In this document: in pieces, positions 28,906-34,549 of the stretch
How positions within the stretch are numbered: the stretch's first letter is position 1
How the letters are laid out: every line of letters begins with the position of its first letter
Assembly: GCA_903847095.1 (NCBI GenBank)
Contig: CAINCQ010000002.1
Span: 1-34,549, forward strand
Origin: an uncultured bacterium
Lineage (GTDB): Bacteria > Patescibacteriota > Minisyncoccia > Minisyncoccales > UBA5738
Reading direction: 5' to 3'
DNA: 34,549 bases
Notes under the pieces: generated by a model
What the model was told of the DNA's origin: nothing
The model's input: the letters and a program-made list of their open reading frames with translations, nothing else
Database searches by the model: none
Position numbers and translations under genes: made by a program

Positions 28906-31068
28906 ATGATCGCGTTTTATTCATTTTCGGGAAAACCTATGATCATGATCGGAAAAACAAAAAAAAGAATGGCGGAATTGTTGAAAAAAGACAGCGTCAA
29001 ACTATTTTTATCGACCTGCCTGGCTTTGTTCATGGAGCTGGCGGTTATTCGCTGGGTATCTTCGGAGATCAGAATCTTTTCTTTTTTGAAAAACATCCCT
29101 TTGATCATGGCTTTTTTGGGTTTGGGGCTTGGGGTTATGCTTGAGAAAAAGAAGGCCAGCATTAAACCCGTTTTGGTTTACGTGATAGCGGGTTTCGCGA
29201 TCATTTTGGCCTTGGCCCCGTTTTTGTCGATATCCGATATTCCGATCCCGACCCAAGGCAACGACCTTTGGATCTGGGGTTCTTCGGAGAGCGGTTTTAA
29301 CGCTTTCCGGTCTTCACTAATGGTTTCTTTGTTTTTTAATTTCATTTACGCGGCATGCGTGGTTCTTTTCATCACCCTTATTTTCATCACTTTTTTCGGG
29401 ATAGGAGAGATCATCCATGAACAGTTGAAGAACTTCAAATCTTTGAAAGCTTACAGTATCGATCTTTTAGGCAGTATCACCGGGGTGATAATGTTTACGG
29501 TCCTTTCCTTTTTCCAGCTTTCCCCTTTTTGGTGGCTGCTGGTGGGTTTTTCGATCTTGTTTATGCTTTATCCTCCGTCGTCCCGTTCTTTGGCCGCGGC
29601 CGTTTTGGCGCTGGTCGTTACGGCCGGGGGCGTAAGCGTGGCCTATTGGTCGCCCTACTACCGGATAGAAATGACAAAAGTTTATGACAGCGTTTCATCC
29701 GGCGTTTTTTATTATTCATTGAACGTGAATCATGCCTATCATCAGCATATGGCCGATTATTCCGCCGGATTTTTTGAAAAACATCCCGATTCCGGGCTTA
29801 AAACCACAGCCGATTCGTATAATTTGCCCTACAAATTCATCAATAATGCCGGCCGTACCCTTATTGTCGGGGCGGGCGCCGGCAATGACGTTGCCGCGGC
29901 CTTGCGTCACAACGCCAGCCAGGTGGACGCGGTCGAGATCGATCCCAAGCTTATTGAATTAGGGAAAGAATTCCACCCCGAAAAACCTTATGACAGTGAA
30001 AAGGTAAACGTTTACGTTGATGATGCGCGGAGCTTTTTTGAAAAAAACGACAATCAATACGATACGATCGTCTACGGCCTGCTCGATTCCCATACGGCCG
30101 CGTCCGCTTTTTCCAATATCAGGCTCGATAATTATGTTTATACTATCGAAAGTTTTAAAGCGGCGAAAAGCCATTTGAAAGAGGGCGGTACGCTGGTTTT
30201 GAGTTTCGCGGCCGGAGAACCTTGGATTTTGGCGCGGATATCCGCGATGCTTGAACAAACCTTCGGATACGAGCCGCTGGTATTCAAAAGGCCCAGCGGC
30301 GGGGACGGGGGAGTGTTCATTATCGGCAGCGCGCTCAACCTGGCTCCGCTCGGGGATCCCGATGTAAAAGACCTGGTAGTCCGGTTTCCCGCGGAGGCCA
30401 AGATCAGGATCCCGACCGACGATTGGCCGTATCTGTATTTGCTGAAGCCGTCGATACCGCTGCTGTACTTAGGGACTTTGTTTTTAGTGATCCTGGTATT
30501 TTTCGCGATCGTCTATTTTTTCATCGGAAAGGAGATTTTTTATCCGTTGCTGACTTACAAATTCGAGTACTGGCATTTCTTTTTCCTGGGCGCCGCTTTC
30601 CTTTTGATCGAGACAAAAAGCATCAGCCAGCTGGCCCTGCTTTTTGGTTCGACCTGGATCGTCAATTCGGTGGTGATCTTTGGTATTCTTTCAATGGCCT
30701 TCATTGCCAATTTGGTCGTGATGCGCAGGATCAGGATTCCTTTGTGGGCCATTTCATCCGGTCTGTTCGTTTCGCTTCTTTGCGGTTATTTTGTTCACGC
30801 CAGTTCGTTTTCCGGGGAGCCGTTCCTGACGAAATTTTTGCTGGCCGGGTTTTTCATCGCCCTGCCGATCTTTTTTTCCGGTTTGTTGTTCTCAAGCTCC
30901 TTTAGCAAGATTTCCAATGTCTCGTTCGCCTTCGGCGCCAATTTGTTCGGCGCGTTTTTCGGCGGGATCCTGGAAAACCTTTCAATGGTGATCGGTATGA
31001 ACGCGCTGGTCTTTTTGGCCATGGCTTTTTACGTCCTGGCTTTGAGATTCCGTCCGGCTAAGGGATAG
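28906..31068 (+). CDS. Multi-TM protein with spermidine-synthase-like domain
   Basis: 720 residues from ATG 28906; TTG 28876 or ATG 28939 are alternatives and none has an SD. N-terminal part: about six or seven TM helices (LFLSTCLALFMELAVIRWV; IYAACVVLFITLIFITFFG). Middle (~300-480): a Rossmann domain with LIVGAGAGNDVAAAL, VDAVEIDPKLIELG, VNVYVDDARSFF and YDTIVYGLLDSHT, matching the spermidine synthase/methyltransferase core, with an acidic residue in the position of the catalytic loop Asp. C-terminal part: more TM helices (FFFLGAAFLLIETKSISQLA). Such fused membrane forms occur widely, and polyamine synthesis is unproven for them. No polyamine genes are nearby. Confidence 0.85.
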   Translation: MIAFYSFSGKPMIMIGKTKKRMAELLKKDSVKLFLSTCLALFMELAVIRWVSSEIRIFSFLKNIPLIMAFLGLGLGVMLEKKKASIKPVLVYVIAGFAIILALAPFLSISDIPIPTQGNDLWIWGSSESGFNAFRSSLMVSLFFNFIYAACVVLFITLIFITFFGIGEIIHEQLKNFKSLKAYSIDLLGSITGVIMFTVLSFFQLSPFWWLLVGFSILFMLYPPSSRSLAAAVLALVVTAGGVSVAYWSPYYRIEMTKVYDSVSSGVFYYSLNVNHAYHQHMADYSAGFFEKHPDSGLKTTADSYNLPYKFINNAGRTLIVGAGAGNDVAAALRHNASQVDAVEIDPKLIELGKEFHPEKPYDSEKVNVYVDDARSFFEKNDNQYDTIVYGLLDSHTAASAFSNIRLDNYVYTIESFKAAKSHLKEGGTLVLSFAAGEPWILARISAMLEQTFGYEPLVFKRPSGGDGGVFIIGSALNLAPLGDPDVKDLVVRFPAEAKIRIPTDDWPYLYLLKPSIPLLYLGTLFLVILVFFAIVYFFIGKEIFYPLLTYKFEYWHFFFLGAAFLLIETKSISQLALLFGSTWIVNSVVIFGILSMAFIANLVVMRRIRIPLWAISSGLFVSLLCGYFVHASSFSGEPFLTKFLLAGFFIALPIFFSGLLFSSSFSKISNVSFAFGANLFGAFFGGILENLSMVIGMNALVFLAMAFYVLALRFRPAKG

Positions 31069-31084
31069 CGGTTATTTTTTTTGT

Positions 31085-31112
31085 TTGACTTTTCGGGTAA
31101 ATCGAATAAAAT
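31085..31112 (+). promoter_or_regulatory. Promoter for 31141 gene
   Basis: TTGACT, 16-bp spacer, TAAAAT. It lies within the ORF-track upstream extension (31081), supporting ATG 31141. Confidence 0.6.
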
Positions 31113-31140
31113 CAATCAAACTCGTTTTAGAAGTGGTGTT

Positions 31141-31602
31141 ATGGAGAGCAAGCAAGAAATTGAATTGAAAGAAGCCAAGCAGAAAGAGCTGGCGGCTTTG
31201 ATTGAAACGTACCTTCGGATGCATGCTTTTTTTGGCGCGGTTAGCCTTGCCCGGCTGGGTGTTTCCCAACCGACGTTGGATCTCATCAGAAAAGCCTGTC
31301 CGAACCAAACAAGAATCAGGATCGAATTGGCTGAAAACACGGCGAAACTCGGTTTTTTGGCAAAAATCAGCCAGGAAGATCTGGATCTTATCGTTAAAGA
31401 AAGCGTTGCGTCGGGGAACCACATTTCGCTTTTCGAGGCATTAAAATATTCGGGTCGGGAAATTACCTTGGAGGAGACCAGGCAATTAAGGGAAATTTGC
31501 GAAGCCAATATTAATCTGATCGGGCCGCAGGTTTTGAAAATCGAAGAGTTATTGCAGAAAGCCGATTTTTTATTAATTCAGGCTGCGGGCAGGTCGCGAT
31601 AG
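31141..31602 (+). CDS. Small helical-repeat hypothetical protein (family A)
   Basis: 153 residues from ATG 31141; the track start 31081 is a TTG inside the promoter region. Helical: ELAALIETYLRMHAFFGAVS, DLDLIVKESVASGNHISLFE, then the shared signature ALKYSGREITLEETRQLREI. It resembles the 26227 and 26892 products in this signature, in size, in having its own promoter and in the terminator type. It is separated from them by two unrelated genes, so the family is dispersed. Function unknown. Confidence 0.78.
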   Translation: MESKQEIELKEAKQKELAALIETYLRMHAFFGAVSLARLGVSQPTLDLIRKACPNQTRIRIELAENTAKLGFLAKISQEDLDLIVKESVASGNHISLFEALKYSGREITLEETRQLREICEANINLIGPQVLKIEELLQKADFLLIQAAGRSR

Positions 31603-31625
31603 AACGGATAAACCGTTCTTTTTTC
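31601..31625 (+). terminator. AACGG/CCGTT-type terminator
   Basis: AGAACGG, loop ATAAA, CCGTTCT, T run; the TAG stop overlaps the stem. Confidence 0.88.
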
Positions 31626-31666
31626 TTGTAATTTCGCCTGTTTTTGATAAAGTGATAATGTCTTTC

Positions 31667-31739
31667 GGGCCTTTAGCTCAGTTGGTAGAGCGCCTCATTT
31701 GCATTGAGGAGGTCACCGGTTCGAGTCCGGTAAGGTCCA
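31667..31739 (+). tRNA. tRNA-Ala(TGC)
   Basis: Acceptor GGGCCTT/AAGGTCC with the G3-U70 alanine identity pair, D arm GCTC-AGTTGGTA-GAGC, anticodon loop TTTGCAT (TGC), T arm CCGGT-TCGAGTC-CGG type, discriminator A. CCA is not encoded (A is followed by CAT), unlike the tRNA-Ile in this window. Its 3' end overlaps the reading frame of the serine recombinase, consistent with use as an integration site. Confidence 0.95.
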
Positions 31740-33254
31740 CATTTGACGATTAACAGTTAAAAAATCGCACGGCCCGCCTACGGCGGGCGTTTGTTTTGCC
31801 CGGCTCTCCCCTTGATTTTGAAGGTAATTCCACGGCGATTTCAATTCCACGGCGAATGTTTGGTTCTCAATTTTGCGGTCCGAGCCGATATTTTCAAGAA
31901 ATGCGCGCATTTCTTGAAAATTGTTACCGGAGGCCAGTATTTGTGCTTGATTTGCTTCTAAAATCCAGTTCCGGGCGAGTTCGAGCCAACGATAACTATC
32001 TCTCTGGAAATCAGCCATTTTTTCCTCAATATCCTTTTTTTGAGCCATCAGTTTATTCTTTCTTTCCCGATATTCCGGGAGTTCAAAGCTGCTGTCCAGA
32101 TAAGCATCAGTCAAGCGGGAGATTTTTAATTTTACGCCCGAAAGTTCATTTTTTAGCTTTTGGGTAAAAAGCTTGGAAGGCTGGCGGCCTTCAATTTCCC
32201 ATTGGCTCAATCTTTCAAGATATTTGTCGCGCCATTCATCGGATAGGGAAACGGTTTTAATAAAATCTTTGACTTGTTTCGCCAATTCATCTTCGCGCAC
32301 AAAACGCTGGGTGCAGTTGTGCGTTTTGCTTTTGCGGCTACAACGATAATAAACATATTCTTTGCCGTTCTTTTTGATTTTTCTCTCAATGGTTATCGAA
32401 TAGCCGCATTCGCCGCAAATAGCAAAACTGGGAAATAAAAATCCTTTGGGCTGGCGTTTTTTGCGCGTTCGTCCGTTGGCGATCATTGCCGATTGGATTT
32501 GATCAAAAGTTTTTTTCGAGATCATCGGTTTGTGACTTCCTTGATGGATTTCGCCTCGGTATTTAAAATGGCCGTAATAAAAAGGATTGGTAAGAATGTC
32601 GCTAATGGTAGACAAATGTAAAGGTTTTCCGCTTTGGTTGGCCAAGCCAACGGAAAACATTTTTTCCCGCATCGTTGTTAATGTATATTTGCCAACGGCG
32701 TAAGCCTCCAAACATTCTCTAACTTTTTTAAAAGTCTTTATATCCGGCTCAATGGTTCTTAGTTTGGGTTCGTTGAAATATCCCAAAGGAGCTTTTGCCG
32801 ACAGTTCGCCGCGCCGTATCTTTTGGCGTATCCCGCGCAAAATGTTCTCCCGAAGGTTGTCGGTGTAATACTTGGCCTGCCCAAATGCCACGGAAAGCAT
32901 GAATTTGCCCTGCGGGGTCGGTTCAAACCAGAAAGTGGGGAATCGTAAGGAAACGATCTTTCCGGTGTCTACAAGGTATATAATCCGCCCACCGTCGATG
33001 CTATTTCGCGCCAATCTGTCCGGGTGCCACGCCAAAATGCCTATACCATCCGCTTTTTCGATTTTTTCCATCATTTCTCCGAATTTCTCACGGCCCGGGA
33101 TCTTTGCACTTTTGGATTCGGTGATCTCTTCGATAACATTCAAGCCATCCTTATGAGCAAATTCCCGAAGCTCGAAAAGCTGTGCCTCTATACTCATTAT
33201 CTGATGATCTTCGTCCTCGGTAGATTTTCGAGCGTAAAGAAAATATTGAAGCAT
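31713..33254 (-). CDS. Large serine recombinase / integrase
   Basis: 513 residues. N-terminal resolvase domain with the catalytic Ser in YARKSTEDEDHQ (S11), SIEAQLFELREFA, and ILAWHPDRLARN. A recombinase domain follows (~150-250: GELSAKAPLGYFNEPK; ILTNPFYYGHFKYRGE). A zinc ribbon comes next (CGECGYSI then YYRCSRKSKTHNC, ~270-310), then a coiled-coil region and a C-terminal tail. The protein should naturally end near SPWNYLQNQGE. The last ~30 residues (ending WTLPDSNR) read through host sequence into the antisense of tRNA-Ala, as expected when an element has integrated at the tRNA. Divergent from the XRE gene, a common arrangement on integrative elements. Confidence 0.93.
   Translation of the reverse strand: MLQYFLYARKSTEDEDHQIMSIEAQLFELREFAHKDGLNVIEEITESKSAKIPGREKFGEMMEKIEKADGIGILAWHPDRLARNSIDGGRIIYLVDTGKIVSLRFPTFWFEPTPQGKFMLSVAFGQAKYYTDNLRENILRGIRQKIRRGELSAKAPLGYFNEPKLRTIEPDIKTFKKVRECLEAYAVGKYTLTTMREKMFSVGLANQSGKPLHLSTISDILTNPFYYGHFKYRGEIHQGSHKPMISKKTFDQIQSAMIANGRTRKKRQPKGFLFPSFAICGECGYSITIERKIKKNGKEYVYYRCSRKSKTHNCTQRFVREDELAKQVKDFIKTVSLSDEWRDKYLERLSQWEIEGRQPSKLFTQKLKNELSGVKLKISRLTDAYLDSSFELPEYRERKNKLMAQKKDIEEKMADFQRDSYRWLELARNWILEANQAQILASGNNFQEMRAFLENIGSDRKIENQTFAVELKSPWNYLQNQGESRAKQTPAVGGPCDFLTVNRQMWTLPDSNR
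31772..31796 (+). terminator. Terminator of tRNA-Ala transcript
   Basis: GCCCGCC, loop TAC, GGCGGGC, then GTTTGTTTT. It lies inside the recombinase reading frame on the other strand. Confidence 0.6.
31826..31855. repeat. 13-bp direct repeat AATTCCACGGCGA x2
   Basis: Two copies at 31826 and 31843 (17-bp period), inside the recombinase coding region near the presumed element boundary. Confidence 0.6.
31890..31921. repeat. Perfect 32-bp palindrome
   Basis: ATTTTCAAGAAATGCG and its exact reverse complement, with no spacer. It lies within the recombinase coding sequence and encodes FQEMRAFLEN in register on both strands. Confidence 0.9.
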
Positions 33255-33316
33255 AGTGTGTATATGTAACTTATAGTCTGTAGTCTTATTTTATACAATT
33301 GTTAGAATAAAGCAAA

Positions 33317-33529
33317 ATGGAAGACGACATTCAACTAAAATTAGGGAAGAGAATTAAAGCTCTAAGAAACTTAAAAGGTGTTTCTCAGGAAGTGCTTGCT
33401 TTGCATTCCGGCCTTCATAGGACATATATTAGCGACATAGAAAGAGGCGTTCGCAATGTGTCAATTAAAAATATCGAAAAAATAGCTAAAGCTTTAAATG
33501 TTAGTATCGCCGAAATCTTCAATACATAG
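33317..33529 (+). CDS. XRE-family HTH regulator
   Basis: 70 residues, a stand-alone HTH_3 (Cro/C1) domain: LGKRIKALRNLKGVSQEVLA, then LHRTYISDIERGVRNVSIKN and IEKIAKALNVSIAEIF. This size and layout match phage/plasmid repressors and restriction-modification controller proteins. It is transcribed divergently from the recombinase across a 62-bp gap that contains TATACAAT and a direct repeat TAGTCTGTAGTC, a plausible operator region. No SD precedes ATG 33317. Probably controls the recombinase and/or the downstream NurA-like gene. Confidence 0.9.
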   Translation: MEDDIQLKLGKRIKALRNLKGVSQEVLALHSGLHRTYISDIERGVRNVSIKNIEKIAKALNVSIAEIFNT

Positions 33530-33561
33530 GGAGACGGATTGTTACTACAGACAAAAAGTTT

Positions 33562-34549
33562 ATGGAAGATAAAATCCCGCAAAGTACGATCGATTCAATC
33601 GCTAAACATATTAGTGAACGAAATACAAAATCTTACAATATTCCTACAGTTGGCAATGAATTAAACATCGAAACGCCGCAGATATTTGAGATTATCCCAT
33701 TCAATGAAATTGATGAGGGGGAAAGAAAATTTTATGCCATAGATGGCAGCATTAATAGTCATTCATTCTATAATGGTGTTTCTGTTGGGCTTTATCGCGC
33801 GGGATATGTTTGTTTTCAGTCGGGGAAACAAGTGCGCATGAACGATCTTACCGATCCTCTAATTTTGGGCAAGTCTTATATACCGGAAAATATTTTGGTA
33901 ATTAAACAAGAACACATTGAGGCAATTTATGATGAGTTGCTAAAATTAGATCCAGTCAAAAAATTTATTGATTTTTTAGGGGGCAAACCGGAAGATATAT
34001 TTCCTTTTGGCCGTGAAGAGCTGTGTCGGTCTTTTTCTAACGTCCTTTCCTTTTGTCAGGAGGTGCTAGAATGGTCATTAGTCTATGAAATATTAAATCG
34101 CCCGGATCTTTGCGCTGGCGATTTCGTTTTGTTCGATGGTGACTTAAGGTCTTTGCAAATCAAGCAAGATGCAATAGTTCAACTCGGCAAATTAGTTAAT
34201 GAGAAAAAAGTCTTTTTCGTGGCAATAACTAAAAATTCCCCGATTAAAATGGAACTTTCGTATACTCTTCGGCAAATCGATGATTATATGCAAGACAAGC
34301 TGAAGCCGCAATATCCATTTAACGAAAAAGATCCAAAGCGTCAAAAATTATGTTGTTGGTTTGAGGTTCCTGGATCGGTTTTAATGAACGCCTATGGTTC
34401 GTCTGGTGGGATGTTTGTTCGTAAAGCAATAAAAGGAGGTCGTGGCGTTGGTTTATTCTTCGCGGCAAGGCTTGATTATGTTGAGAAACTTCAAAATTAT
34501 GATTGGGTTATTGCTGACGTAAATATTTTTGATGCTATTCCGGGTATAG
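33562..34549 (+). CDS. NurA-domain nuclease (partial, runs off window)
   Basis: About 329 residues visible from ATG 33562, with no stop before the window end; it is absent from the ORF track for that reason. Motifs fit the NurA 5'-3' nuclease fold: FYAIDGSIN near residue 58 (first metal-binding Asp) and FVLFDGDLRSL (second Asp), followed by FFVAITKNSP and LCCWFEVPGS. NurA normally works with the HerA ATPase/translocase in DNA end resection. In bacteria HerA-NurA type pairs also occur in anti-phage loci. It lies 32 bp after the XRE gene, probably the same transcript. An ATT at 33538 after GGGAG is an alternative start. Confidence 0.75.
   Translation, partial: MEDKIPQSTIDSIAKHISERNTKSYNIPTVGNELNIETPQIFEIIPFNEIDEGERKFYAIDGSINSHSFYNGVSVGLYRAGYVCFQSGKQVRMNDLTDPLILGKSYIPENILVIKQEHIEAIYDELLKLDPVKKFIDFLGGKPEDIFPFGREELCRSFSNVLSFCQEVLEWSLVYEILNRPDLCAGDFVLFDGDLRSLQIKQDAIVQLGKLVNEKKVFFVAITKNSPIKMELSYTLRQIDDYMQDKLKPQYPFNEKDPKRQKLCCWFEVPGSVLMNAYGSSGGMFVRKAIKGGRGVGLFFAARLDYVEKLQNYDWVIADVNIFDAIPGI

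Noticed and set aside
33255-33316. A defined operator for the XRE regulator
   Set aside because: Only a short direct repeat (TAGTCTGTAGTC) and AT-rich promoter-like strings are visible; not enough to assign an operator as a feature.
631-34549. TGA recoded as glycine (as in Gracilibacteria/Absconditabacteria)
   Set aside because: TGA ends several genes right at terminators (831, 25630) and at the ATGA overlap (3300); no in-frame TGA is needed to extend conserved domains.

Overview
The window looks like a chromosome segment from a Patescibacteria (CPR) bacterium, probably of the Parcubacteria group. This is inferred from several traits: a divergent 16S rRNA 3' end, very short leaders and compact gene/terminator junctions, very large Gly/Ser/Thr-rich surface proteins, a YbaK-like protein with a Lys-rich tail, a spermidine-synthase-like membrane protein, and many small proteins of no recognisable family. 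TGA, TAG and TAA all appear as stops, so the genetic code looks standard.

Layout. 1-290 is the 3' end of a 16S rRNA that lacks a CCTCC anti-Shine-Dalgarno tail and is closed by its own terminator, with no 23S following. 500-2650 holds small hypothetical genes and a promoter-driven structured RNA candidate (1742-2015). 2719-3878 is a coupled YbaK-domain and methyltransferase pair. 3936-4290 holds an intact tRNA-Ile(GAT) surrounded by tRNA-Ile half copies that break at the anticodon. 4727-18956 encodes a 4111-residue repetitive surface protein and a smaller secreted protein sharing its C-terminal module. 19036-19425 contains two homologous structured leader elements in tandem. They precede a four-gene surface operon (19443-24704): an anchored Ig-like protein, a Cys-rich dockerin protein, and two membrane-anchored cohesin proteins.

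24884-27377 is a run of small genes, most with their own near-consensus promoter and a terminator overlapping the stop codon. An OFA-type MFS transporter (minus strand), a multi-TM spermidine-synthase-like protein and another small helical protein follow. From tRNA-Ala(TGC) at 31667 the window enters a probable integrated element: a large serine recombinase whose reading frame ends inside the tRNA gene, a divergent XRE regulator, and a NurA-like nuclease cut by the window end.

How it fits together. The centre is a cell-surface programme: giant beta-rich proteins, plus a self-contained cohesin-dockerin set that could tether a secreted Cys-rich protein to the membrane without any visible cellulase. 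Tandem structured leaders sit directly upstream of that set. A second theme is odd translation signals. The 16S lacks an anti-SD, yet several small genes carry SD-like sequences, and two (553/631 and 24884) appear to start upstream of their first canonical start codon.
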